From: an uncultured Clostridia bacterium
GTDB taxonomy: Bacteria; Bacillota; Clostridia; Christensenellales; Pumilibacteraceae
Direction of reading: 5' to 3'
Length of the DNA stretch: 64,000 bases
Assembly (NCBI GenBank): GCA_947175195.1
Contig: CAMWLQ010000002.1
Span: 62,001-126,000, forward strand
In this document: piece by piece, positions 34,738 to 44,663 of the stretch
How positions within the stretch are numbered: the first letter of the stretch is position 1
How the letters are laid out: every line of letters begins with the position of its first letter
Notes under the pieces: generated by a model
Told to the model about the DNA's origin: nothing
The model's input: the letters and a program-made list of their open reading frames with translations, nothing else
Databases searched by the model: none
Position numbers and translations under genes: made by a program

Positions 34738-36923
34738 TGAGCGACGGTATATCCAAAATAGAGGCGCAAAAAATTATTGATCGCGAAAGCATGCATTTGC
34801 GCTCGAGATATGTATTAATGTACACCGACAAGCAAACCGAAATGCTTGACAGTGTGTTATCTTATGCTATCCGTATGCACGGCAGTCAGCGCCGCGTATC
34901 GGGTGAGCCATATATTATTCATCCCATTGCCGTAGCCAATATTTTGCTCGATATAGGTATGGACAGCCCGACGGTTGCCGCCGCATTGCTACACGATTGC
35001 ATAGAGGATACTGCATCCACTCCCGAGGAAATAACGGCGCTGTTCGGCGCGGAAATTTGCACGCTTGTTACGGCTGTAACCAAGCTGGCTAAAATGGTGT
35101 TCAAGTCCAAGGAGGAGGAGCAAGCCGAAAACTTTCGCCGTATGTTCTTTGCAATGGCAAAGGATATACGCGTAATATTGATTAAGCTTGCCGATAGGCT
35201 CCACAATATGCGCACTATCGACGTTCTTTCCAGAGATAGGCAAATAGCAATGGCTACCGAAACCTTGGATATTTACGCGCCGCTTGCGTCAAGGTTGGGC
35301 TTGTCGTTTATAAAATGCGAACTGGACGATTTATGCTTAAAGACCTTGCATCCCGAGGCATATGACGAGCTGGTAAAAGCGGTGTCGTTAAAGCGCGCGC
35401 AGCGTCAGGACCTTGTTGTGAATATTTGCGAAACATTGCGCAAAAAGCTGAGCGAGCTCAAAATTAACGGGCAGGTAAGCGGTAGACCTAAGCATTTTTA
35501 CAGCATTTATAAAAAGATGGTCGGGCAAAACAAAACGTTCGATCAAATTTACGACCTTTCCGCAGTGCGTGTAATATTGGATACTGTGCAAGATTGCTAT
35601 ACTGTGTTGGGTGCTATTCACACTATGTGGAAACCCATACCTGGTAGGTTTAAGGATTATATTGCAGTACCCAAGCCTAACAATTATCAGTCACTCCATA
35701 CCACGGTAATTACAAACTACGGCGCGCCGTTTGAAATTCAAATCCGTACTTTCGAAATGCACAAGATTGCCGAATACGGCATTGCCGCGCATTGGAAATA
35801 CAAGGAAAACCGCGTTGCCGATTCCGACCTCGACGAAAAGCTTAAATGGCTGCGCGGCGTTATGGAAACTGAAAAAGAGCAAACCGCCGATCCCGAGGAG
35901 TTTTACGAATCGCTTAAATTGGATTTGTACAGCGGTCAGGTGTTTGTGTTCACTCCGCGCGGGGACGTTATTGCAATGCCGGAAGGCGCAACTCCCGTTG
36001 ACTTTGCGTACACCGTCCATTCCGAGGTGGGCAATAAGTGCGTAGGCGCAAAGGTGAACAACAAGATTGTTCCTTTGGAAACAAAGCTGCAAACGGGCGA
36101 TTACGTGGATATTATTACGTCCCAAAATTCGAAGGGACCCAGTCGCGACTGGCTTAGATTTATTAGAACGTCTACCGCAAAAAGCAAGATACGCGCGTTC
36201 TTTAAGCATGCGATGAAGGAAGAGAATATCAAGCACGGCAAGGAGATTTTGGAGCGCGAGGCAAAAAATCGCGGGTATTCGTTAAACGATTTGTTCGTTC
36301 AAAAGTGGCTTGATACAATAATGCTGCGTTACTCGTTTTCGTCTATTAACGATATGTACGCGTCGGTTGGGTACGGTGCTTATACGCCCAATCAAATACT
36401 GTTAAAGCTGATAGATTTTTACAAGCGCGAACATCCCGTCGTGCAGGAAAATATAGTTAGCCCCACGGTCACGAAAGTAGACGGTCAGGGCATTGTAGTA
36501 AACGGACATAGCGATATGCTTGTGCGCATGGCTAAATGCTGTTCGCCCGTGCCGGGTGACGGCATTGTCGGGTATATTTCGCGCGGACGCGGGGTAACGA
36601 TTCACCGTGACAGCTGTCCCAATGTTAAAAACGCGGAAGATTATCGGCTTATAGAGGCGCACTGGAGCGGCAATAGGTGCGCGCCTTTTGTGGCGTCGCT
36701 CACAGTGGAATGTCAGGACGCGGGCGGATTGCTTGCGCGTATCACAAAGGCGGTGTCCGACATGAAGGTGTTTATCGAATCGATGTCGGCACGTTCCGAC
36801 AAGGCAAATCACGGCGTTATTTCGCTCAGCGTGCGCATTACGTCGCCCGAACAGCTCGAGATGGTTATAAACAAAATCAAATCTTTGCGCAATGTAGACA
36901 AGGTTTACCGTGCGGTAAAATAG
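34737..36923 (+). CDS. relA: Bifunctional (p)ppGpp synthetase/hydrolase, RelA/SpoT family
   Basis: This 728-residue long RSH enzyme makes and degrades (p)ppGpp in the stringent response. The order is HD hydrolase (ALLHDCIEDT near residue 86), synthetase (GRPKHFYSIYKKM; FKDYIAVPKPNNYQSLHTTV; AEYGIAAHWKYK), TGS (VFVFTPRGDVIAMPEGATPVDFAY), zinc-finger-like CCSPVPGD and ACT. Both active sites look intact. The ATG at 34737 overlapping recJ is preferred over 34728, because the GAGG is too close to the latter. The usual downstream dtd gene is missing; an MBL gene follows directly. Confidence 0.96.
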   Translation: MSDGISKIEAQKIIDRESMHLRSRYVLMYTDKQTEMLDSVLSYAIRMHGSQRRVSGEPYIIHPIAVANILLDIGMDSPTVAAALLHDCIEDTASTPEEITALFGAEICTLVTAVTKLAKMVFKSKEEEQAENFRRMFFAMAKDIRVILIKLADRLHNMRTIDVLSRDRQIAMATETLDIYAPLASRLGLSFIKCELDDLCLKTLHPEAYDELVKAVSLKRAQRQDLVVNICETLRKKLSELKINGQVSGRPKHFYSIYKKMVGQNKTFDQIYDLSAVRVILDTVQDCYTVLGAIHTMWKPIPGRFKDYIAVPKPNNYQSLHTTVITNYGAPFEIQIRTFEMHKIAEYGIAAHWKYKENRVADSDLDEKLKWLRGVMETEKEQTADPEEFYESLKLDLYSGQVFVFTPRGDVIAMPEGATPVDFAYTVHSEVGNKCVGAKVNNKIVPLETKLQTGDYVDIITSQNSKGPSRDWLRFIRTSTAKSKIRAFFKHAMKEENIKHGKEILEREAKNRGYSLNDLFVQKWLDTIMLRYSFSSINDMYASVGYGAYTPNQILLKLIDFYKREHPVVQENIVSPTVTKVDGQGIVVNGHSDMLVRMAKCCSPVPGDGIVGYISRGRGVTIHRDSCPNVKNAEDYRLIEAHWSGNRCAPFVASLTVECQDAGGLLARITKAVSDMKVFIESMSARSDKANHGVISLSVRITSPEQLEMVINKIKSLRNVDKVYRAVK

Positions 36924-36932
36924 GTAGTCGCC

Positions 36933-37547
36933 GTGAATATAGAGTGCATTGAAACTGGCAGTTGTTATACCGATACATATTTGATTGTAGAAGGGGAAAG
37001 CGCAATCGTCATCGACCCGGGCGATGATTACGAACGCATTAGTTTGCGTTTATCTAAGCTGGGAGCTAAGGCGGAGTATGTGCTTATTACACACGCGCAT
37101 TTCGATCATATCGGCGCGGTGGCTCGGTTTGCCGCGAGCGGTGCAAATGTGTATGTTTCCGAAAAGGATTACGACCTGCTTGTCAAGTTTGATTTCTATT
37201 TGAACATCGGATACTTTGATAAACGCGTGGAAAGCTTTGCCGCTGACGTTCTTGTAAACGACGGGGATAAGTTCAGCCTTTGCAATCACGATTTTACTGT
37301 CGTTGCAACTCCCGGGCACACGCCTGGCGGCGTATGCTACATTATGGACGATAACATCATATTTTCGGGCGATACGCTGTTTAGACTAAGTATAGGTCGC
37401 ACCGATTTTCCGTTTTGTTCACATTCCGATTTGATTAATTCAGTAAAAAAGCTTTTTGCATTGAACGGCGATTACATCGTTTATCCCGGTCATGGCAAAA
37501 GCACCACGCTCGACTTTGAGCGGGAAAACAATCCGTATGTTCATTGA
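36933..37547 (+). CDS. MBL-fold metallo-hydrolase (GloB-like)
   Basis: This 204-residue metallo-beta-lactamase-fold hydrolase has HAHFDH (H54, H56, D58, H59), ATPGHTPGGVCY, SGDTLF and a final YPGHGKSTT. Small GloB-type proteins at this place, between relA and hemZ, are common in Clostridia; the substrate is unknown. It starts at GTG 36933, 9 nt after relA, and overlaps hemZ by 11 nt. Confidence 0.93.
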   Translation: MNIECIETGSCYTDTYLIVEGESAIVIDPGDDYERISLRLSKLGAKAEYVLITHAHFDHIGAVARFAASGANVYVSEKDYDLLVKFDFYLNIGYFDKRVESFAADVLVNDGDKFSLCNHDFTVVATPGHTPGGVCYIMDDNIIFSGDTLFRLSIGRTDFPFCSHSDLINSVKKLFALNGDYIVYPGHGKSTTLDFERENNPYVH

Positions 37548-38907
37548 CATTAAAACAAACACTGAACTGAATGACGTCGCTAAGCTTTTTTATTTTAGCG
37601 ACTGTCCTAATATACTGCTGTCGGTAGACGGTGAGTCTTTTGCCGTGAATATAAACGGCAAGCTCACCACGCATACTTACGCCGACGATTTTTACAACGT
37701 AATTCCGCTTGCGCATAGAGTGCAACGCTTGTCCAAGATAGCTGTATACGACGCGCTGTGCGCTTATACGGGGCGAAAAATGCCGTGGGGTGCGCTCACG
37801 GGCGTTCGACCGACAAAGCTGTTTTACGAATGTTTACGCGACGGTAACAGCCCGCAAGACGCTATATTGTTGATGCAAAAGGTTTACCGCATAAGCGCCG
37901 AACGTGCCGCGGTACTGGAAAAAATAGTGCGGTCGCAGCATGGCAAAATACATTTTTCCGACGATTATTACAACCTTTACGTACACGTCCCGTATTGTAC
38001 TACACGCTGCTGCTATTGCTCGTTTGTGTCATTGCCTATTGCCAAATGCAAAGAGCAGTCGGAACAATACGTCAAGCTGTTGTGCGACGAGATTAAGCAA
38101 TCTATGAACTTTCTTTCCTCGCGCGGAAAAAAGCTGTTGTCCGTATATATCGGCGGAGGTACGCCTACGGCACTTGCCGAAAAAGAGCTTGATGCATTGC
38201 TGTCCGCGATAAACGTAAACGGAATAGAGTACACTTGCGAGGCGGGTAGACCGGACACAGTTACCAAAGAAAAATGCGAGATTATGAAATCGCATGGCGT
38301 GACAAGGGTATGTGTAAACCCGCAAACATTAAGTAACGAAACGCTGGTAAAGATAGGTAGAAGTCATACCGTAAAGCAGTTTTACGGCGCATACGAGTGT
38401 GCCGCAAGCTGTGGATTCGATATAAATTGCGATCTTATAGCAGGATTGGAGGACGAGCAAGCGGACGATTTTATAAAATCCTATAATGGAATTATCGACT
38501 TATCGCCGCACAATATTACCGTCCATTCGTTATCCAAAAAGAACGGCAGCGCAATAAGGTACACTGACGGGGAAAACGCGGGCACCGCAGCAATGTTAAA
38601 TTACGTGCTTGCCAACATGAATAAGTACAATCCGTATTATTTGTACCGTCAAAAGCGGCAGGCGTGCAATTTGGAAAACATAGGATTGTCCTTGCCGAAC
38701 AAGGAGTGCATAAACAACATTACCACTATGGAAGAAACGGTAAGCGTTGTAGCTTGCGGCGCGGGCGCAATATCCAAGCTTGTCGGTGACAACAAGATAG
38801 TTCGCCATGCTAACGTGCGTGACGTCGGGCTGTATATCTCTGAATATAACGATAGGCTAAAAGCCAAACACGAATGTTTTTCAAACGTATTGGACAAGTC
38901 GGTATAA
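37537..38907 (+). CDS. hemZ: HemZ-family radical SAM protein (coproporphyrinogen dehydrogenase-like)
   Basis: This 456-residue radical SAM enzyme of the HemN/HemZ group has the cluster cysteines C154, C158 and C161 (CTTRCCYC), then YIGGGTPTAL and the HemZ-type N-terminal region with WGALTGVRPTKL. HemZ proteins have been annotated as oxygen-independent coproporphyrinogen oxidases, but many HemN-like proteins do other work and no other haem gene is present here. The ATG at 37537, overlapping the MBL gene, is preferred over an upstream in-frame ATG at 37492. Confidence 0.9.
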   Translation: MFIDIKTNTELNDVAKLFYFSDCPNILLSVDGESFAVNINGKLTTHTYADDFYNVIPLAHRVQRLSKIAVYDALCAYTGRKMPWGALTGVRPTKLFYECLRDGNSPQDAILLMQKVYRISAERAAVLEKIVRSQHGKIHFSDDYYNLYVHVPYCTTRCCYCSFVSLPIAKCKEQSEQYVKLLCDEIKQSMNFLSSRGKKLLSVYIGGGTPTALAEKELDALLSAINVNGIEYTCEAGRPDTVTKEKCEIMKSHGVTRVCVNPQTLSNETLVKIGRSHTVKQFYGAYECAASCGFDINCDLIAGLEDEQADDFIKSYNGIIDLSPHNITVHSLSKKNGSAIRYTDGENAGTAAMLNYVLANMNKYNPYYLYRQKRQACNLENIGLSLPNKECINNITTMEETVSVVACGAGAISKLVGDNKIVRHANVRDVGLYISEYNDRLKAKHECFSNVLDKSV

Positions 38908-38912
38908 ATTAC

Positions 38913-38951
38913 TGTACATTCGGCGCGGTTTAGTGTATAATTATGTCGATG
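38913..38951 (+). promoter_or_regulatory. Promoter abutting the miaB start codon
   Basis: TGTACA (38913-38918), 17-bp spacer and TATAAT (38936-38941). The -10 box ends 1 nt before the first ATG (38943) and 7 nt before the second in-frame ATG (38949). A transcript from this promoter could only use the second ATG, as a leaderless start. Confidence 0.5.
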
Positions 38952-40241
38952 AATAATTATTTTATTTACACATACGGTTGTCAAATGAACGTACATGAAT
39001 CGGAAAAGCTCGCAGGCATTTTGCAGTCGCGCGGGTATTTGCCGTGCCAAAACGTTGAGGATGCGGACGTTATCGTGTTGAACACATGCTGTGTGCGCGA
39101 AACTGCCGAAACCAAAGTGTACGGGCATTTGGGTAGAATTAAGAGCCAAAAAAAGCAGGGTGCAATTATAGCCGTTTGCGGGTGTATGACGCAGCAACCC
39201 AATGCCGCCGAAAAGCTGGTCAAGCGTTGTCCTTTTGTAAATATCGTTATCGGCACGTTCAATCAGCCGCGGCTGGGCGACTATCTCGATAGGTTTATTC
39301 AAACGGGTACGCGCGTAATCGAAGTGTGGACGTCGGAAAAGGACGGGGACTGCGCGGAAAGCACTTCGCCGGTGCGCTCGTCGGGCATAAACGCTTGGGT
39401 AAACATTATGTACGGCTGCAACAATTTTTGCACATACTGCATTGTGCCGTACGTTCGCGGCAGAGAGCGTTGCCGACCGATAGACAATATAGTATCCGAT
39501 ATAGATAGCTTGTTGAGCAAAGGGTACAAGCAAATAACGCTGCTTGGACAAAACGTAAACTCATATAGATACATGGGCAAAACGTTTACCGATTTGCTAA
39601 AGGAGCTGGAAAGCGATACAAAATATCGGCTCAAGTTCATGACGTCGCACCCCAAGGACATTTCGCCCGATCTTGCGCAAATAATAAGTGATTCCAAGGT
39701 GTTAAGCCACAGCTTGCATTTGCCTGTGCAGGCAGGGAGCGACCGAATTTTGCAAGCAATGAACAGGCATTATACACGCGACGAGTATTTGGCAAAAATT
39801 TCCTCATTCCGTGAGCTTATACCCAATATCGGGCTGAGCTCTGACGTTATGGTCGGATTCCCGACGGAAACCGAGGACGACTTTTTGCAAACATTGGATT
39901 TGGTGGAACGCGTCAAATACAACAATTTGTTTATGTTTATTTACTCGCGGCGCAGCGGCACGCCTGCCGACACTATGCCGCAGCTTGACTATTCGACAAA
40001 GCAAAAGCGCATAGATAGGCTTATCAAGTTCCAGTTTGAAATATCCAAACAGCTTGCTTTGGGCGCGGTGGGGCATACCGCGGAAGTGCTTGTGTCGGAC
40101 AAGGACGGCAGCAAGTGCTACGGTAAGTCGGAAACGGATGCGGCAATCACGTTCGAAAGCGACAGTGCGCAAATAGGCGATTTTGTTCGCGTAAAAATCG
40201 TATCGGCAAAAAATGCCAATTTAACGGGCGAGGTGGTGTAA
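38943..40241 (+). CDS. miaB: tRNA-2-methylthio-N6-dimethylallyladenosine synthase
   Basis: MiaB adds the methylthio group to i6A37 of tRNAs read with codons starting in U. This 432-residue protein has the N-terminal MTTase domain (C13, C49, C81), the radical SAM cysteines C159, C163 and C166 (CNNFCTYC) and a C-terminal TRAM domain. It shares a cluster with miaA, which makes its substrate i6A, with mutS and mutL between. Translation may start at 38949 rather than 38943. Confidence 0.96.
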   Translation: MSMNNYFIYTYGCQMNVHESEKLAGILQSRGYLPCQNVEDADVIVLNTCCVRETAETKVYGHLGRIKSQKKQGAIIAVCGCMTQQPNAAEKLVKRCPFVNIVIGTFNQPRLGDYLDRFIQTGTRVIEVWTSEKDGDCAESTSPVRSSGINAWVNIMYGCNNFCTYCIVPYVRGRERCRPIDNIVSDIDSLLSKGYKQITLLGQNVNSYRYMGKTFTDLLKELESDTKYRLKFMTSHPKDISPDLAQIISDSKVLSHSLHLPVQAGSDRILQAMNRHYTRDEYLAKISSFRELIPNIGLSSDVMVGFPTETEDDFLQTLDLVERVKYNNLFMFIYSRRSGTPADTMPQLDYSTKQKRIDRLIKFQFEISKQLALGAVGHTAEVLVSDKDGSKCYGKSETDAAITFESDSAQIGDFVRVKIVSAKNANLTGEVV

Positions 40242-40242
40242 C

Positions 40243-42822
40243 ATGGGCTTATCGCCGATGATGAAACAGTACAAACAAATAAAAACCGAATATCCCGATA
40301 CTATACTGATGTTTAGGCTGGGCGATTTTTACGAGATGTTTTTTGAGGACGCCGTCACCGTATCGAAGGAGCTTGACCTTACTCTTACAGGCAAGTCTTG
40401 CGGTTTGGAGGAACGCGCGCCCATGTGCGGCGTGCCTTATCACGCGGTGCAAACTTATATTTCCAGGCTGCTCAAAAAGGGGTATAAGGTGGCAATTTGC
40501 GAGCAAATGAGCGACGAGCCTATTGCCGGCAGCAAGATAGTCGAGCGCAACGTTACGCGAATAATCACGGGCGGTACAATCACCGATACCGACAGTTTGA
40601 GCGACGACAAGAATAACTACCTGATGTCGCTGTATTTGGACGACAGCGGCGTGGGCGCGGTGTGGACGGACATAACCACCGCCGAAACATATAACCATTT
40701 TATACCGTGTCCGGTAAAAGTTAAGCTCAACGACCTGTTATTGAGAATAAAGCCGGCTGAAATAATAGCCAACTCAAAAATGATGGAGGAGAGCGTAGAG
40801 CTTTCCGCCGTCAAATACGGCTCGGTATGCACGCTTTCGCAGTACGACGACGCGATGTTTGATTTTGAAACGGCAAAGTCCACATTGCTCGGCGTGCTGG
40901 ACGAAAAGGAATTGAAAACGTTGTGCAAAACTCCCGCATGCGTTTGCGCCGAAGGTGCGCTTGTCGCGTACGTAAGGCACAACCAGTTTCGCAATGACGT
41001 AAATATCGGCGGCAACGAAAGCTATGAATCGGCTGCGTATATGGATATAGACGCGAACACCGCAAAAACACTCGAGCTTGTGGAATCGCAAAGCCGTAAG
41101 CGCGGTACAACGCTGCGCGACGTTATTAACAAAACTTGCACGCCTATGGGTGATAGGCAGCTGCAAAAGTGGATTATGCGTCCGTTGTGCAACAAGACCG
41201 AAATAGATAAACGATTGGATTCGGTTGACGTATTATACGGCGATACCATATTGCGGGAACGCATACGCACGGCGTTAATGAACATAAAAGATATAGTGCG
41301 TATATCCGCCAATCTCGCATTGGGCGAAATAAAGCCGAAGGACGTGACGGCGCTAAACGTGTCTTTTCACGCTTTACCCGACATCAAGTCGGCGCTCGAA
41401 ACAGTGCACGCCGCAATGCTGTGCGATATAAACAGTCGGCTAACCGTTATGTCGGACCTGACCGACTTGATAGACAACGCAGTTGTCGTTCCTGAAAGCG
41501 TGGACAAAAAAGAGGAAACGTACATTATTAAAACGGGGTACGACGCCGTTCTCGACGAATACCGTTCGCTTGTCAGCAGCTCACGCAAATACATAGCGCA
41601 AATGGAGGCAAACGAGCGCGAAAAAACTCAAATAAAGAATTTGCGCATATCGTACAACAGGCTTTTCGGGTACTTTATTGAAGTGCCGCGCCAGTTTGAT
41701 TCTATGGTGCCGCAAACCTACCAGCGCAGGCAAACCGTAGCAAATGCGGAAAGATACATTACCGACGAGCTTAAAGAGTTAGAATACAAAGTGCTCAACG
41801 CCGCCGATCTTGCGGAAAAGCGGGAAAAAGAATTGTATGCTCAAGTGCTTGCTACGCTTAGGACCAAATGTCCGATTATTAACACATTGGGCAAGGCGAT
41901 AGCCGATTTGGACTGTTTGGTTTCGCTTGCTACGGTCGCAAAACGCAACGGCTATTGTCGTCCCGAAATATCCACGGACGGGGATATTGTTATAAACGAA
42001 GGCAGGCATCCTGTTGCCGAAACGCTGCCGTCCGACGAGCTGTTTGTGCCTAACAACACGGCAATGAACAAAAGCGACGCAAAGACTATGCTTATTACCG
42101 GACCGAACATGGCGGGCAAAAGCTTGTATATGCGCCAAGTCGCGCTTATTACGGTGCTTGCGCATATGGGCGCGTTCGTCCCTGCAAAGTCGGCAAAAAT
42201 CGGGCTTGTGGACAAGGTGTTTACAAGAGTAGGCGCCAGCGACGATCTTTCCACGGGTAGAAGTACTTTTATGGTGGAAATGACAGAGGTTGCAACCATT
42301 TTGGAAAACGCAACCGATAACAGCCTTATTTTGTTCGACGAAATCGGCAGGGGCACTTCTACATACGACGGCCTGAGCATAGCGTGGGCGGTTATAGAAT
42401 ACGTATCGCAAAAATACAATGCTAAGGTATTGTTTTCCACGCATTTCCACGAGCTTACCGAGCTTGAGGGGAGCATTGTCGGGCTTAAAAACTATAAGTT
42501 TACCGCAAAGGAAACTGACGGCAACATTAAATTTGTGCGAAAAATCATGCGCGGCAGCGCCAACAAGAGCTTTGGTATAGAGGTGTCCGCGCTTGCGGGA
42601 CTGCCGCAAACCGTTTTGGATAGAGCTAAACAATTACTTTCTCAGCTCATTAACGCCGACATAGCGCACAAGGCAAACGACGTGCGCCAGCTTTCGTTGT
42701 TTGATAACGCTATGCAGTATGATGAGGTTATTCGCATACTCAAGGATATTGACGTAAACAACATTACGCCGCGCCACGCGCTTGATATACTTTGCGACTT
42801 AAAGGAAAAATTGGATAAATGA
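40243..42822 (+). CDS. mutS: DNA mismatch repair protein MutS
   Basis: MutS recognises base mismatches. This 859-residue protein has the N-terminal mismatch-binding motif FRLGDFYEMF (about 25-34), Walker A GPNMAGKS (620-627) and the ABC signature STFMVEMTEVA, with DEIGRGTSTYDG. The C-terminal NINADIA/LSLFDN region is normal. A GAGGTGGTG site overlaps the end of miaB. It overlaps mutL by 4 nt. Confidence 0.98.
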   Translation: MGLSPMMKQYKQIKTEYPDTILMFRLGDFYEMFFEDAVTVSKELDLTLTGKSCGLEERAPMCGVPYHAVQTYISRLLKKGYKVAICEQMSDEPIAGSKIVERNVTRIITGGTITDTDSLSDDKNNYLMSLYLDDSGVGAVWTDITTAETYNHFIPCPVKVKLNDLLLRIKPAEIIANSKMMEESVELSAVKYGSVCTLSQYDDAMFDFETAKSTLLGVLDEKELKTLCKTPACVCAEGALVAYVRHNQFRNDVNIGGNESYESAAYMDIDANTAKTLELVESQSRKRGTTLRDVINKTCTPMGDRQLQKWIMRPLCNKTEIDKRLDSVDVLYGDTILRERIRTALMNIKDIVRISANLALGEIKPKDVTALNVSFHALPDIKSALETVHAAMLCDINSRLTVMSDLTDLIDNAVVVPESVDKKEETYIIKTGYDAVLDEYRSLVSSSRKYIAQMEANEREKTQIKNLRISYNRLFGYFIEVPRQFDSMVPQTYQRRQTVANAERYITDELKELEYKVLNAADLAEKREKELYAQVLATLRTKCPIINTLGKAIADLDCLVSLATVAKRNGYCRPEISTDGDIVINEGRHPVAETLPSDELFVPNNTAMNKSDAKTMLITGPNMAGKSLYMRQVALITVLAHMGAFVPAKSAKIGLVDKVFTRVGASDDLSTGRSTFMVEMTEVATILENATDNSLILFDEIGRGTSTYDGLSIAWAVIEYVSQKYNAKVLFSTHFHELTELEGSIVGLKNYKFTAKETDGNIKFVRKIMRGSANKSFGIEVSALAGLPQTVLDRAKQLLSQLINADIAHKANDVRQLSLFDNAMQYDEVIRILKDIDVNNITPRHALDILCDLKEKLDK

Positions 42823-44663
42823 AAATAAATAAACTTCCCAGCGAAATATTCAATAGGATAGCTGCGGGCGAGGTTGTGGAAAGTCCCGCCTCTATAGTAA
42901 AGGAGCTTGCCGAAAACGCTATCGACGCCGGCGCTACCGAGATAACCGTTTCCGTTAGGGGGGGTGGCATTGATAGAATTTCCATTACCGACAACGGTTG
43001 CGGCATTGACTTTGAAGATATGCCTACGGCATTTTTACCGCACGCCACAAGCAAGATCAAAAATCTCGACGATTTGGACACTATCAGCACGCTCGGATTT
43101 CGCGGTGAGGCGTTGCCCAGTATAGGCGCTGTTGCGGACGTAACAATGGTATCACGAACGGCAAACAGCGAAATCGGCGGAAAAATCGTATATAAGGCCG
43201 GTAGGCTAATATCGCATGACGAGTGCGGAACAAGCCTCGGCACAACCGTGACGGTTGAGAATTTATTTGAACATATTCCGGCAAGAAAAAAGTTTTTGGG
43301 CAAGCCGTCACGCGAGGAAACAAAAATATTTACGCTTATCGAGCATTTGGTGCTGTCCAATCCCGATATTGTCTTTAAGTTCGACAGCGAAACAAAGCAT
43401 TTTTCGTCGCCGGGCGAGGGGCTGAAAAGCGCGGTGTTTGCTGTGTACGGTGATTCGGTGTTGAAAAATACCGTCGAGGTCAATTTATCTGATACGCCAA
43501 TCACAGTGACGGGCTTTACTTGCCTCCCTACATACACCAAACCGTCGCGAAATTATCAAAATATAATAATTAACGGAAGGTATGTTGAAAGCACGGATAT
43601 TCAATACGCCGTTTATTCGGTTTATTCGGCATATTTGATGAAACGGCAATATCCGCTTTTTGTATTACATATAACAATGCCTTACGATATGGTGGACGTA
43701 AACGTTCATCCGAGCAAGATGCAGGTCAAATTTGCCGATACAATCAAGATTAAATCTATTGTCGCGCGTGGTGTGAAAAATGCGGTAATGCCGCGGCTGA
43801 CCGATCCCAAAAAGCTCGATTTGGACTTGGATGACGATGATTTTAAATCGGACAGCAACGAGGAGTACGTCAAGCCGTCGCATAATTTGTTTAAATCGTT
43901 TTTCGAGGCTATTCCCGCCAAACCTGTCGGCGCGCAAGCCGTAGATAACAGTTCGGTTGCGCAAACGGAAGATAATATCGATGGCTTAGCGGTAGACAAT
44001 ACATTTGCAAATGCTCCGCCTGTTGACAGTTATTCGGATATTTATACGCCCGCCGCTGACTTTACGCAAAAGCAAGAGGTGTTTGCACCCGTTGAATGTA
44101 CTTACATAGGCAAGCTTTTCAACACGTATTTGATTTTAGAGCGCGGGGAACAGTGCTATTTTATCGACCAGCACGCCGCGCACGAAAAGCTTTTGTACGA
44201 TAAGCTGTTAAAAAAATACGAGGAAAAACGCCTACAAACTCAACCGTTGATGATTCCGTTCGTGTTTGACGTGTCGGCTGCCGACGCCGAGCTTTTAAGC
44301 GAAAATATCGAATTATTGGAAGATTGCGGTTTTGGTATATCGCCGTTTGGGGAATATACTTTTACGTTGTCGTATTTGCCGTACGAATGTGTGGGGATAG
44401 ATTTGCAGCTGTTTGTTTCGGATATGCTCGCGCTTGTCAACTCACGCGAAAAAAGCCCTATGGTGCTTAAGGAGCGGCTTATGCAAGCGGCGTGTAAGGC
44501 TGCCGTAAAGGGCGAGATAGACGATTTGGGACAATCTGAAATCGAGGCACTTCTTGCCGAAATGACAGCACGCAACATTACTTTGTTTTGTCCGCACGGC
44601 AGACCGATTGTTATAAGTTTTTCCAAAAAGGAGATAGAAAAGTGGTTCAAGCGCATCGTATAA
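42819..44663 (+). CDS. mutL: DNA mismatch repair protein MutL (endonuclease type)
   Basis: This 614-residue protein couples mismatch recognition to strand cutting. The GHKL ATPase motifs are NAIDAGA, DNGCGI and TLGFRGEALPS. The C-terminal domain keeps the nuclease-type motifs DQHAAHEK (450-457; Lys replaces the usual Arg), ACKAAVKGE and CPHGRP, as in bacteria without MutH. An acidic linker of about 100 residues joins the halves. It overlaps miaA by 22 nt. Confidence 0.97.
   Translation: MKINKLPSEIFNRIAAGEVVESPASIVKELAENAIDAGATEITVSVRGGGIDRISITDNGCGIDFEDMPTAFLPHATSKIKNLDDLDTISTLGFRGEALPSIGAVADVTMVSRTANSEIGGKIVYKAGRLISHDECGTSLGTTVTVENLFEHIPARKKFLGKPSREETKIFTLIEHLVLSNPDIVFKFDSETKHFSSPGEGLKSAVFAVYGDSVLKNTVEVNLSDTPITVTGFTCLPTYTKPSRNYQNIIINGRYVESTDIQYAVYSVYSAYLMKRQYPLFVLHITMPYDMVDVNVHPSKMQVKFADTIKIKSIVARGVKNAVMPRLTDPKKLDLDLDDDDFKSDSNEEYVKPSHNLFKSFFEAIPAKPVGAQAVDNSSVAQTEDNIDGLAVDNTFANAPPVDSYSDIYTPAADFTQKQEVFAPVECTYIGKLFNTYLILERGEQCYFIDQHAAHEKLLYDKLLKKYEEKRLQTQPLMIPFVFDVSAADAELLSENIELLEDCGFGISPFGEYTFTLSYLPYECVGIDLQLFVSDMLALVNSREKSPMVLKERLMQAACKAAVKGEIDDLGQSEIEALLAEMTARNITLFCPHGRPIVISFSKKEIEKWFKRIV

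Noticed and set aside
36463-36560. CCSPVPGD in RelA as a possible separate zinc protein
   Set aside because: It is the normal zinc-finger-like region of long RelA/SpoT proteins in the same frame.
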